Made by a program: the position numbers and the translations under genes
Shown here: positions 9,827 through 17,945 of the stretch, one piece after another
Position numbering within the stretch: position 1 is the stretch's first letter
Layout: each line of letters starts with the position of its first letter
From: Pollutiaquabacter aromativorans
Lineage (GTDB): Bacteria > Bacteroidota > Bacteroidia > AKYH767-A > 2013-40CM-41-45
Direction: 5' to 3'
Assembly: GCA_049177215.1 (NCBI GenBank)
Contig: CP185379.1
Coordinates: forward strand, 1,054,001 to 1,118,000
DNA: 64,000 nucleotides
Notes under the pieces: generated by a model
What the model was told of the DNA's origin: nothing
Seen by the model: only the letters and a program-made list of their open reading frames with translations
The model's database searches: none

Positions 9827-11122
9827 ATGAATTTGATGACTTCACCCGACCGCACCCTTGCACCTGATTTTCGTCCGATCACCAAACTTGACGTACAGAA
9901 AGCCGGACAGGTTAAATTGACCAACGGCATCCCGGTATATACCATCAACGCCGGTTTTCAGGACCTGGTCAGGATAGAGTGGTTGTTTCGGCTTCGATCG
10001 TTCGACCCTCAACGGCCATTACTCCAGAATGCCGCCAATCGCCTGCTCCAGGAAGGTACATCGAAGAAAAGCGCGCAGGAGATTGCGGACCAGATCGATT
10101 ATTTCGGAGCCTTCCTCGAAACGGAAGAAGGTCCCGACACCGTTTCAATCGTGCTCTACACGCTGAACAAGCATTTGCCCAAGATGCTACCCATCGTTCG
10201 GGAACTCTTCGCGGACGCCGTTTACCCTGAACACGAACTCGGCATCTACAAGCAGAACCAGGTGCAACGGCTCACGGTGGAAAATGAAAAAGTTCAGTCA
10301 CTCGCCCGTCGCCGCTTTTTACAGCTCTTGTTCGGGCAAGCACATCCATATGGATTCTACGTTTCAGCCGAACACTATCTGCAGCTTGATCGGGAGGAAC
10401 TGGAAGCATATCGGCGCAGACACTATACCAGTGACAACTGCACCATCTTCGTAGCCGGGAAACTGCCTGCGGACCTGGATAAATTGTTGGACCAGCATTT
10501 TGGCGATTCCGATTGGAAGACATCGGAATCAATGTCGGAAAGCAGGGGAGTCACCATGCTTGATCCAACTCAAAAGCACTACCAGGAAAAACCTGGCGCC
10601 ATTCAGTCGGCGATAAGGATCGGAAAACCCCTGTTCCGTCGCTCGGATCCTGAATACCCCGCCATGTCGGTACTCAACACGGTCTTGGGTGGCTATTTCG
10701 GATCGCGGCTCATGTCAAACATTCGTGAAGATAAGGGCTATACCTATGGGATCGGTTCCGCGCTGGTTTCCATGAAGGAAGCAGGCTACTTCTTTATCTC
10801 TACGGAAGTCGGGGCCGATGTGACCGAAGCGGCTTTGAAGGAGATTTATTTCGAGATCGACCGGCTTTGCAACGATCCTGTTCCTGAATCGGAACTGGCC
10901 ATGGTACGCAACTTCTTGCTGGGTAATTTCCTGAAAGGAATCGACGGACCGTTCGCACTACTGGATCGAAGCAAGACCCTGGTCGTTAACGGACTCGACT
11001 ACGACTACTACACGCATTACATCAAGGTGCTGCAGTCGGTAACTCCGGCGGAACTGCTGGAGCTTGCAAGACGCGTTTGGAAGCCGGATTCGTTCACCGA
11101 ATTGGTGGTTGGTAAACGCTGA
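9827..11122 (+). CDS. M16 peptidase-like partner subunit (no zinc motif)
   Basis: Protein of 431 residues with the M16 fold but no HxxEH; the corresponding place reads NAANRLLQEGTSKKSAQEIAD. It keeps the C-terminal GGYFGSRLMSNIREDKGYTYGIGS segment, which carries the R/Y substrate-anchoring residues of the non-catalytic subunit. Encoded 4 bp after the catalytic subunit, so the two are probably translated together and form a heterodimer. Confidence 0.9.
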   Translation: MNLMTSPDRTLAPDFRPITKLDVQKAGQVKLTNGIPVYTINAGFQDLVRIEWLFRLRSFDPQRPLLQNAANRLLQEGTSKKSAQEIADQIDYFGAFLETEEGPDTVSIVLYTLNKHLPKMLPIVRELFADAVYPEHELGIYKQNQVQRLTVENEKVQSLARRRFLQLLFGQAHPYGFYVSAEHYLQLDREELEAYRRRHYTSDNCTIFVAGKLPADLDKLLDQHFGDSDWKTSESMSESRGVTMLDPTQKHYQEKPGAIQSAIRIGKPLFRRSDPEYPAMSVLNTVLGGYFGSRLMSNIREDKGYTYGIGSALVSMKEAGYFFISTEVGADVTEAALKEIYFEIDRLCNDPVPESELAMVRNFLLGNFLKGIDGPFALLDRSKTLVVNGLDYDYYTHYIKVLQSVTPAELLELARRVWKPDSFTELVVGKR

Positions 11123-11170
11123 AAAGGAGCGTTTTTACCACATCCCCTCGGCCATTCGCCCCCTTTCCGT

Positions 11171-11200
11171 TGACCCGCGCGACCGGAAAGCGTACCTTTA
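11171..11200 (+). promoter_or_regulatory. Candidate promoter (TTG, N19, TACCTTTA)
   Basis: TTG at 11171-11173 and TACCTTTA at 11193-11200 are separated by 19 bp, close to the Bacteroidota TTTG-N19-TAnnTTTG arrangement with one mismatch in the last position. The ATG follows at 11213. Confidence 0.55.
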
Positions 11201-11212
11201 GGGCTTGTCCTC

Positions 11213-13258
11213 ATGAGGTTGATCCGGCTGTTACTGTTGTTCTTTTTCGGGCTTCCACTAGCCGGGGTCGCACAGCAATTTCATGTGCGTTGCCTCAGTG
11301 TCGGTAACACGGGCGACGTAACCGTAACCTGGGACAGGAACGGACTTTCACCGGCGGATTTTCGTTGTTATTATCTGTACCACTCCACGTCTGCTGCAGG
11401 TCCTTTTAGCCCGATCGACAGTATTTTCATTTATGGGGACACCAGCGAAGTGCATGCCACTGCATTGGCGAACACCAATCCCGCCTGGTATTATCTCGCA
11501 TTCAAATCCGCTTCGGGTGCTCCGGATATTCTTTCCGATACCGCTTCGGCGATTTTTCTGAATGTGATCAACCCTAATTCCGGTTTCGCGGTCATGAACT
11601 GGAATACGCTTCGAGATCCCCTTATTGCGACCAATTCGGTTTACTACAGACTCTACCGGGAATTTCCTACAGGTATTTTCACCCTTATTGATTCGGTGGA
11701 TGCCAGCCTGGGCGTTCGCCCGATGACCTATAACGACCTCATCGCCATCTGCAACGACACCGTGCGTTACCGGATTGAAGTGGCGGATCAAGGCGGTTGT
11801 ACTTCCAGATCCAACCGGGATGGAGAGAATTTCCGCGACTTGTTGCCGCCGGAGATACCACAGTTCGATTCCGTGTCGGTCGATGGTGCCGGTAACATCG
11901 TAATGGGTTGGTCGCAGAATACTTCACCGGATACGCGTTATTATGAGATTCAAATTAATACCGGATCCTCATCCGCTCCGGTTTGGACACCCCTGGACAC
12001 GGCCTTCGGCATCGGAACGACGTATCTGAATTCCGGGATCGATGGCACCGGCGCGCCACGCGACTTTAAAATCGTAGCCGTCGACAGTTGCGGCAATCAG
12101 TCGGCGCAAAGTGTGATGCACAGTTCCCTGCAGGTGCAGGTATCGTTCCTGATCTGTGAAAAAGCTATTGAGATCCTCTGCACTTCCTATGGAGGTTGGG
12201 GCGTGGCGCCCGTCTATGAATGTTACCGTTCCGCCAACGGTGGCCCGGAAGTCCTGATTGCCACCGGGAACAGCAGTTCGTTCCGGGATACCAACATCGT
12301 TTCAGGGACCAACTATTGCTATAAGGTTCGCGCGATCGACCCCTCGAATACGACGCGGACATCCACCAGTTACCGCAAATGCATCACACCGGTCTTTCCG
12401 CCGCCGCCCGCGTACTCCTACATTCGAAAGGTGAGCGTGCTGGAGGAGAATACGATCCGGATTGAAGGGTATGTGGATCCGGTCAGCCCCGTCAGTGGAT
12501 ATGAATTACTCCGTGCCGCATCGGCAGCAGGTCCTTTCACCAGCATTGCCTTCAAATCGGACGATGGAACCGATCGGGTGGTGTTCTTCGATAACCCCAG
12601 CACGGAGCAGGTATGGTACTACAAGATCGTTACCATCGATTCGTGCGGATTACAAGCCAAAGAGTCGCAGGTCAGCCGATCCATGGTGGCTACCGCTGCG
12701 GCAGAAGGTGACTTTACCAATTTCGTTTCGTGGACCGAGTATGGCGACTGGCTTGGCGGGATCGACCGGTTCGATATTTACAGGCGGATCAACGGAACCG
12801 TTGAAGCATTTCCAATCGCCACCATTCCTTACGGTGCTACAGCGGAATACCGGGATTCTGTTCTCCGGGATTTTCTGAGCGACGGCGAGTTCTGCTATAT
12901 CATTGAAGCCATCGAAGGAGCGGGTAATCCGTATTTCTTCCTCGATTCCGTCCGCTCGAACGAAGTGTGCGTTTATCAGGAACCCTTCAGTTTTATTCCA
13001 AACGCCTTCCATCCAGGAGGTGGTATCAACGAGACCTTCCGTCCGTTCAACGGCTTTGTCAACCCGGAAGGGTACACGTTTATCGTGTTCAACCGGTGGG
13101 GTGAGGAGATATTCGTATCCGATAATCCACAGCAATCCTGGGACGGTGCAAGCAACGGAAAACTCGCGCCACCCGCCGTTTACATTTATCTGATCGAGTA
13201 CAACAGCCCCGAAGGAGGAAAGCGCCGCAAACTCGGCACCATCACCCTCATCCGCTGA
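11213..13258 (+). CDS. Gliding-motility-type secreted protein with CHU_C (T9SS type B) domain
   Basis: Protein of 681 residues with a signal peptide (MRLIRLLLLFFFGLPLAGVAQ). The middle is a string of fibronectin-III-like domains of about 95 residues, recognised by repeated WYYLAFKS, YRIEVAD, CYKVRAID, YYKIVTID and CYIIEAIE strand motifs. The last 85 residues (FIPNAFHPGGGINETFRPF, FIVFNRWGEEIF, WDG, VYIYLIEY) are the CHU_C gliding-motility-associated domain that directs type B export through T9SS. No enzymatic domain is visible. Type B cargo often needs a PorP/SprF-like partner, and none is encoded next to it. Surface adhesion is an inference. Confidence 0.87.
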   Translation: MRLIRLLLLFFFGLPLAGVAQQFHVRCLSVGNTGDVTVTWDRNGLSPADFRCYYLYHSTSAAGPFSPIDSIFIYGDTSEVHATALANTNPAWYYLAFKSASGAPDILSDTASAIFLNVINPNSGFAVMNWNTLRDPLIATNSVYYRLYREFPTGIFTLIDSVDASLGVRPMTYNDLIAICNDTVRYRIEVADQGGCTSRSNRDGENFRDLLPPEIPQFDSVSVDGAGNIVMGWSQNTSPDTRYYEIQINTGSSSAPVWTPLDTAFGIGTTYLNSGIDGTGAPRDFKIVAVDSCGNQSAQSVMHSSLQVQVSFLICEKAIEILCTSYGGWGVAPVYECYRSANGGPEVLIATGNSSSFRDTNIVSGTNYCYKVRAIDPSNTTRTSTSYRKCITPVFPPPPAYSYIRKVSVLEENTIRIEGYVDPVSPVSGYELLRAASAAGPFTSIAFKSDDGTDRVVFFDNPSTEQVWYYKIVTIDSCGLQAKESQVSRSMVATAAAEGDFTNFVSWTEYGDWLGGIDRFDIYRRINGTVEAFPIATIPYGATAEYRDSVLRDFLSDGEFCYIIEAIEGAGNPYFFLDSVRSNEVCVYQEPFSFIPNAFHPGGGINETFRPFNGFVNPEGYTFIVFNRWGEEIFVSDNPQQSWDGASNGKLAPPAVYIYLIEYNSPEGGKRRKLGTITLIR

Positions 13259-13306
13259 TTTCGAAAGACCGTTCAAATCCGATCATCAAACCGGAAAAAG
13301 CTATGA

Positions 13307-13334
13307 AACTGGTAACTAGTAACTAATAACTATT
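13307..13334. repeat. Heptanucleotide tandem repeat, left of the IS
   Basis: Four consecutive 7-bp units AACTGGT, AACTAGT, AACTAAT, AACTATT. Read in the register starting ACT they follow ACT-R/T-x-T-x and resemble the heptads on the other side of the insertion sequence. Confidence 0.8.
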
Positions 13335-13337
13335 GCC

Positions 13338-13358
13338 GTGTTCAACTCATAAACGCAA
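13338..13358 (+). repeat. IS30 left terminal inverted repeat
   Basis: Pairs with the reverse complement of 14428-14448 at 17 of 21 positions. It overlaps the last codons of the transposase gene. Confidence 0.8.
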
Positions 13359-14345
13359 TTTTTCTGAGAAGACTTGGTTGGCTGTTTTATAGTTGAATTT
13401 TCTGATCGGACGGTTATTGATCAGTCGTTCGACCCTTGCTACTTCCTGCCTTGATACTAGATTTAGGTCCGTTCCTTTGGGGAAGAATCGTCTGATCAAT
13501 CCTATTCTATTCTCCACGGTTCCCTTGTCTTGTGATGTATAGGGACGTGTGAAGAATGTTTTTGCTGTCAGGCGTTTACCAATCTGCTCGTGTTTGGCAA
13601 AAGCCTGATCGTTATCAAAAGTAAGCGTTTTGATGTGCTTTTCCATCTTGCCGAGTCGTCGGCAGATTGTCTGCTTCACCTTGCCTGCTTCTTTGCCTGG
13701 AAGTTTGTTCAAATGCGTTAGCAGGGTTGACCGATCTGTGATAACCAGCAAAGCACCTTTATGAGCCTTTCCGACCATTAGGTCTACTTCCAGATCACCT
13801 ATACGGCGTCGTTTATCCACTGCCTTTGGTCGTTTCTCAATGGATACTCTGTTTGGGATTACGCCCCTGTTGTCCCGTCGATTTCCTCTCTTTTTCCGTC
13901 TGCGCCCGTGAGCCAGATACTTATATAAGTCATGATAGTCCGCGTCTTCCCTATGCTTGCTTTGCTTACATGCCCAGATCCATTTGTAGATCGTCTCGTG
14001 AGAAACAAAGTCAGAGAATTCCTTCCGACCCAGAACTGCAATGAGCTCCGGGCTAAGTCGCTCCTGGGTCAATCGCTCAATGATGTAACGCTTGACTTGG
14101 TAATCAAGCTTGATGACCTTAGGCTTATTCCGATGACGAAGGATCGTTTTGCGCTGTGCTTGCTCGGCACGATATTGACCTGCACCGATTCCCCGTTTTG
14201 GCACGTTTCGTTTCAATTCCCTGCAGATTGTCGAAGGAGATACCCCTAGAATGGATGCAATCTCGCGTTGACTGTTTCCCGATTGGCAAAGGGCTTCAAT
14301 TTGGTACCTTTGAGCCTGGCTGAGTTGGCTGTAATTTTGAGACAT
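13347..14345 (-). CDS. IS30-family transposase
   Basis: Protein of 332 residues. The ATG at 14345 is chosen over a TTG two codons upstream. The N-terminus has a helix-turn-helix (QREIASILGVSPSTICRELKRN) that binds the inverted repeats. The catalytic DDE triad typical of IS30 is complete: D188 in GDLEVDLMVG, D244 in LTFDNDQAF and E278 in KGTVENRIGLIRRFFPKGTD. The NNRPIRKFNYKTANQVF ending is also typical. It catalyses cut-out and insertion of the element. No frameshift or truncation is seen. Confidence 0.96.
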   Translation of the reverse strand: MSQNYSQLSQAQRYQIEALCQSGNSQREIASILGVSPSTICRELKRNVPKRGIGAGQYRAEQAQRKTILRHRNKPKVIKLDYQVKRYIIERLTQERLSPELIAVLGRKEFSDFVSHETIYKWIWACKQSKHREDADYHDLYKYLAHGRRRKKRGNRRDNRGVIPNRVSIEKRPKAVDKRRRIGDLEVDLMVGKAHKGALLVITDRSTLLTHLNKLPGKEAGKVKQTICRRLGKMEKHIKTLTFDNDQAFAKHEQIGKRLTAKTFFTRPYTSQDKGTVENRIGLIRRFFPKGTDLNLVSRQEVARVERLINNRPIRKFNYKTANQVFSEKLRL

Positions 14346-14375
14346 AAGCAATCCAAAGATTCAGCTTCTCAGCCA

Positions 14376-14417
14376 AAAAAGCACCCCTGGACCCTACGGT
14401 CTTTGGGGTGTCTTTTT
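14376..14417. terminator. Hairpin inside the IS, upstream of the transposase
   Basis: CACCCC (14382-14387) pairs with GGGGTG (14405-14410), with an inner GACC/GGTC stem, flanked by an A-run on one side and a T-run on the other. It would act as a bidirectional terminator between the right inverted repeat and the transposase gene, shielding the transposase from outside transcription. Confidence 0.6.
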
Positions 14418-14427
14418 ATCTTTGGTG

Positions 14428-14448
14428 TTGCATTAATGACTTGAACTC
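14428..14448 (-). repeat. IS30 right terminal inverted repeat
   Basis: Counterpart of 13338-13358, 17 of 21 matching after reverse complementation. Heptad repeats begin 3 bp further right. Confidence 0.8.
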
Positions 14449-14451
14449 AGG

Positions 14452-14505
14452 ATTCGCTATTCGCTATTCACTATTCACTGTTTACTGTTCACTATTCACT
14501 ATTCC
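14452..14505. repeat. Heptanucleotide tandem repeat, right of the IS
   Basis: Seven 7-bp units (ATTCGCT twice, ATTCACT twice, GTTTACT, GTTCACT, ATTCACT) followed by a partial unit. The unit length matches the tract left of the IS, and both contain ACT at a fixed position. Confidence 0.85.
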
Positions 14506-14539
14506 AAAAATTCCCCCACCACATCTCCCCATAAATCCC

Positions 14540-14547
14540 TACCTTTG
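14540..14547 (+). promoter_or_regulatory. Candidate -7 promoter element for guaB
   Basis: TACCTTTG, an exact TAnnTTTG match, 32 nt before the guaB ATG and just after the heptad repeat tract. No clear -33 TTG is present. Confidence 0.6.
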
Positions 14548-14579
14548 CGTGCAACTTTTTTTCAACCCAGACTCCGTCT

Positions 14580-16049
14580 ATGAAAGTTGCAACCGGCCGA
14601 TTTTTAGGTGAAGCGCTCACCTACGATGATGTACTTCTGATCCCGGCCTACTCGGAAGTCCTTCCAAATCAAGTAGATGTATCAAGCCAGTTGACTCCCG
14701 GCATCCGGTTGAATATGCCTATTCTTTCCGCGGCTATGGACACGGTCACCGAAGCCGATATGGCGGTTGCCATCGCCCACGAAGGTGGCATCGGGATGTT
14801 GCACAAGAATATGACGGCCGAACAGCAGGCCGCTGAGGTTCGACGGGTAAAGCGCAGTGAAAGTGGAATGATCGACGATCCGGTCACACTTTTTGAGGAT
14901 GCGAAAGTGCACGACGCCCTGCGGATCATGCGCGATTACCGCATCGGGGGTATCCCCGTCATTGACCACGATCGTAAACTGGTCGGTATCTGCACCAGCC
15001 GTGACCTCCGGTTTGAAAAAGACGTAGATCGCCCGATCGCCCAGATCATGACCAAGGACAGGCTGGTAACCACCACCGGCGTCAAGGACCTGAAGGAAGC
15101 GGAAAGCATCCTGCAGCGATACAAGATTGAGAAGTTACCGGTAGTCGATAAGAAAGGTCGTCTCGTCGGTTTGATCACGTATAAGGACATTCTCAAGTTC
15201 AAATCGCGCCCCAATGCCTGCAAGGACGAGTTTGGCCGCTTGCGTGTCGGAGCAGCGATCGGCGTGACGCGCGACAGTCTGGAGCGTGCCGATGCGCTGG
15301 TGAAAGCCGGTGTCGACATCATCACGATCGACACGGCACACGGACATACGAAGGGCGTAGTAGAAGTCCTCAAAGCCGTTAAAAAGAAACACCCTAAACT
15401 TCCGGTTATCGTCGGAAACATCGCAACGGCGGATGCCGCACGATACCTCGCGAAAGCCGGCGCGGATGCAGTCAAGGTCGGGATCGGTCCCGGATCGATT
15501 TGCACGACGCGCGTCATCGCCGGGATCGGCGTACCGCAGTTTACCGCTGTCTATCAGGTCGCGGAAGCCTTGAAGGGAAGCAAGGTGGGTGTCATTGCCG
15601 ATGGCGGTATCCGATACAGCGGAGACATCGCGAAAGCCATCGCTGCCGGGGCGCATTGCGTAATGCTCGGCAGCCTGTTGGCTGGCACCGAAGAGTCTCC
15701 GGGCGAAACGATCATTTACGAAGGAAGAAAGTTCAAAACCTATCGCGGGATGGGTTCCATCGAAGCCATGCGCGAAGGTTCCAAGGACCGTTATTTCCAG
15801 GCACAAACGGACGATGTGAAGAAACTGGTACCGGAAGGAATCGTCGGCCGCGTACCTTACAAAGGAACGGTAGGCGAGGAGTTGTACCAGTTGGTGGGCG
15901 GCCTCCGGGCTTCCATGGGATACTGCGGAGCACCCAACATCGCGTCGCTTCAAAAGGCCAGCTTCATCCGTATTACCAGCGCCGGCGTTCGCGAAAGCCA
16001 TCCACACGATGTTTCCATCGTGAAGGAGGCTCCGAATTACCACCGCTGA
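14580..16049 (+). CDS. guaB: Inosine-5'-monophosphate dehydrogenase
   Basis: Protein of 489 residues. It oxidises IMP to XMP with NAD, the committed step of guanine nucleotide synthesis, as a cytosolic tetramer. The barrel is interrupted by a CBS-domain pair at about residues 95-205 (IGGIPVIDHDRKLVGICTSRD, IEKLPVVDKKGRLVGLITYKD). The catalytic cysteine is C308 in GIGPGSICTTRVIAG. ADGGIRYSGDIAKAIAAGA, the phosphate-binding loop, and the YRGMGS flap are present. Full length. The stop is 9 bp from the end of the convergent multicopper oxidase gene, with no room for a terminator between them. Confidence 0.98.
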   Translation: MKVATGRFLGEALTYDDVLLIPAYSEVLPNQVDVSSQLTPGIRLNMPILSAAMDTVTEADMAVAIAHEGGIGMLHKNMTAEQQAAEVRRVKRSESGMIDDPVTLFEDAKVHDALRIMRDYRIGGIPVIDHDRKLVGICTSRDLRFEKDVDRPIAQIMTKDRLVTTTGVKDLKEAESILQRYKIEKLPVVDKKGRLVGLITYKDILKFKSRPNACKDEFGRLRVGAAIGVTRDSLERADALVKAGVDIITIDTAHGHTKGVVEVLKAVKKKHPKLPVIVGNIATADAARYLAKAGADAVKVGIGPGSICTTRVIAGIGVPQFTAVYQVAEALKGSKVGVIADGGIRYSGDIAKAIAAGAHCVMLGSLLAGTEESPGETIIYEGRKFKTYRGMGSIEAMREGSKDRYFQAQTDDVKKLVPEGIVGRVPYKGTVGEELYQLVGGLRASMGYCGAPNIASLQKASFIRITSAGVRESHPHDVSIVKEAPNYHR

Positions 16050-16058
16050 ACGGCTCCG

Positions 16059-17750
16059 CTACAACCTGACCAGCCTGGCTACACGGGTGGTCGTTCCGGA
16101 TTGAATGCTTAAGAGATAAAGTCCGGGTGCCAGATTTCTGCCCGGGATGATCAGGTCTTTTCCAGACGTATCCGTCCATCGCTGCTGTTGGATGACCCCA
16201 CCTTGAAGGTCGGTAAGTTTCCACTCCAGCGGTTGATCCGGCTGAGCCATATGCAGCGTCCAGTCCGTTGAACTCGGATTCGGGTAAACAGCGAAGCCCT
16301 GATCCAGGATATCGCGAACCAGTGTGGTGGCAGTATCGATAACCACAAACGAGGTCATCATCCCCATATCCTCGTGGGCAAGATTGTGACAATGGTACAT
16401 GTAGGGTGAGGTCACATCGGCATAATCCAGAAACCGCGTGATGATGGTGATGGAATCGCCCGGAACGATCAGGACCACATCCTTCGCTCCGCTCTCTTCG
16501 GGTGGCGGTGCCTGCCCGTTCTTTTCGAGGATGTAGAACTGCACATCGTGCGTATGCATGGGGTGCGCCATGTTTGAGGCGTTGGTCATGTACCACACTT
16601 CAATATCTCCCAGCCGCATGGTATCATTGACATAATTCATCGAGAACGTATTCCCGTCGAGGTAGAAATTGCCCATGCCCGGCATGCCCATCCCCGTGAT
16701 AGTCCGGTTGCGGATACGGTTGACATCATTCGGATTCCAAACGTATTGTGGAACCAAGGTAGCGGGAATGCTGGTCACTCCGCCGGTTCCGGGTCCCTGG
16801 ACACGCAGTTTCAAAAGCGGGAAATCGACACGCTCGAGTGGGCCGGTACCCCCCATGCCCGCGCTCATGTTGCCGGGAATGGTGTTCGACATTTCCGTCG
16901 CATAGCTCATCAATTGCAGGGAGTCGCCCTGGAGACCGTTCAGATCGAGCAGGATCTCCGCGCGTTCGCCGTTGGAAAGCAGCAGTCGGCTGACGGTCAC
17001 CGGTGCCGCGAGCAAACCCCCGTCGTTGCCAATGACCTGGAAGGTTCGGTTGTCCAGGAACCCAAGCTGGTAAACGCGGGCATTGGAGCCGTTGAGTACG
17101 CGCAGACGAACGATCCGGCTCGGTACCTCCAGATAAGCATTCGGTACTCCGTTGATCAGCATCGAGTCGCCCAGTGCCGTAACTTCAAATTGACCGGTTA
17201 CGGTATTCCATTTCCGATCCTGCAATACCACCGGAAAATCATCGACACCATATTCATGCGGCAATGCCAACGCGGCTTCTGCGGAATCCCGTACGATGAT
17301 GAACCCGGCCATGCCCATAGTGACCTGCGATTGGGTCATCATGTGTGTATGCGGATGGTACCAATAGGTTCCGGCATTGTTGAGCACACGATAGGTCGCG
17401 TTCCACATCATTCCCGGCATGATCTCCTGATAGGGCCCTCCGTCCATGTCACCCGGCACGTGCATGCCGTGCCAGTGCATCGTGGTCATCTCCTGAAGGT
17501 TGTTCATGACATCGATCGAAACGGTATCCCACTTCTGGAATTCCATCGTCGGGCCCAGGAACGGCCCGTTGACACCGAAGGTGCTTGTCCGCATACCCGG
17601 GTAGAAGAAGACCGAAGCGGTATCGCACGAGAGACTGAAATTTTTTCCGCTGAGTAGCGGAGGAATCGGCATCGGATTGGACGTTTGAGCGTCCGCCAGC
17701 ATGGGTAGTAGTAGGAGGAGCGTTAAAAGCCGGCGCAGGTCAGCATTCAT
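16059..17750 (-). CDS. Multicopper oxidase with T9SS type A sorting domain
   Basis: The ATG at 17750 (563 residues) is chosen because a signal peptide starts there (MNADLRRLLTLLLLLPMLADAQ); the open frame continues 36 codons upstream without one. Three cupredoxin domains carry all four copper motifs: HWHGMH (92-97), HPHTH (132-136), HPMHTHDVQF and YHCHNLAHEDMGMM near residue 440. The protein is Met-rich around the copper sites (GMAGF, GMGMPGMGNFYLDG), as in CueO/CopA-type cuprous oxidases. The tail (AVYPNPSSTDWTLHM, LTDLQGGVIQ, LAPGLYLLSIQSG) is a T9SS sorting domain, so the enzyme should reach the cell surface. Copper detoxification or oxidation of a phenolic substrate are both possible. Confidence 0.92.
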   Translation of the reverse strand: MNADLRRLLTLLLLLPMLADAQTSNPMPIPPLLSGKNFSLSCDTASVFFYPGMRTSTFGVNGPFLGPTMEFQKWDTVSIDVMNNLQEMTTMHWHGMHVPGDMDGGPYQEIMPGMMWNATYRVLNNAGTYWYHPHTHMMTQSQVTMGMAGFIIVRDSAEAALALPHEYGVDDFPVVLQDRKWNTVTGQFEVTALGDSMLINGVPNAYLEVPSRIVRLRVLNGSNARVYQLGFLDNRTFQVIGNDGGLLAAPVTVSRLLLSNGERAEILLDLNGLQGDSLQLMSYATEMSNTIPGNMSAGMGGTGPLERVDFPLLKLRVQGPGTGGVTSIPATLVPQYVWNPNDVNRIRNRTITGMGMPGMGNFYLDGNTFSMNYVNDTMRLGDIEVWYMTNASNMAHPMHTHDVQFYILEKNGQAPPPEESGAKDVVLIVPGDSITIITRFLDYADVTSPYMYHCHNLAHEDMGMMTSFVVIDTATTLVRDILDQGFAVYPNPSSTDWTLHMAQPDQPLEWKLTDLQGGVIQQQRWTDTSGKDLIIPGRNLAPGLYLLSIQSGTTTRVARLVRL

Positions 17751-17893
17751 GGGTGATGGATTAGGGGCGGTAAAGTAATTCAGGAATTCCGCTTTTGACA
17801 TGACATTTATCTGCTCTTTCCAGGTATTCACCGATTGATCACCAAATCTCGAGTTCATGTGAAATTCATCTGAAAATGACCTTTCTTCATCTT

Positions 17894-17922
17894 TTGGTAC
17901 CCGGTATGGATTGCTAAATTTG
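17894..17922 (+). promoter_or_regulatory. Candidate promoter (TTTTG, N18, TAAATTTG)
   Basis: TTG at 17894-17896 and TAAATTTG at 17915-17922, spacing 18 bp, 23 nt before the ATG at 17946. One of the best two-part Bacteroidota promoter matches in the window. Confidence 0.65.
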
Positions 17923-17945
17923 CGCCGCTCAATTGTTTAACCAAA

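Larger units (their letters stand above)
13338..14448 (-). mobile_element. IS30-family insertion sequence, about 1.1 kb
   Basis: A single transposase gene is bounded by imperfect 21-bp terminal inverted repeats (13338-13358 and 14428-14448, 17 of 21 matching). The element is flanked on both sides by related heptanucleotide repeats. No matching short target duplication is visible at these exact ends, so the boundaries could be off by a few bases. The transposase frame is intact, so the element may be active. The transposase stop codon lies inside the left inverted repeat. Confidence 0.88.

Noticed and set aside
13307..14505. CRISPR-like array
   Set aside because: The 7-bp units are directly tandem with no spacers.
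14408..14611. Small open frame between the IS and guaB
   Set aside because: It is made mostly of translated heptad repeats and overlaps the guaB start.
16746..17657. A 303-codon plus-strand open frame over the multicopper oxidase
   Set aside because: Antisense shadow; the opposite strand holds all four copper motifs.
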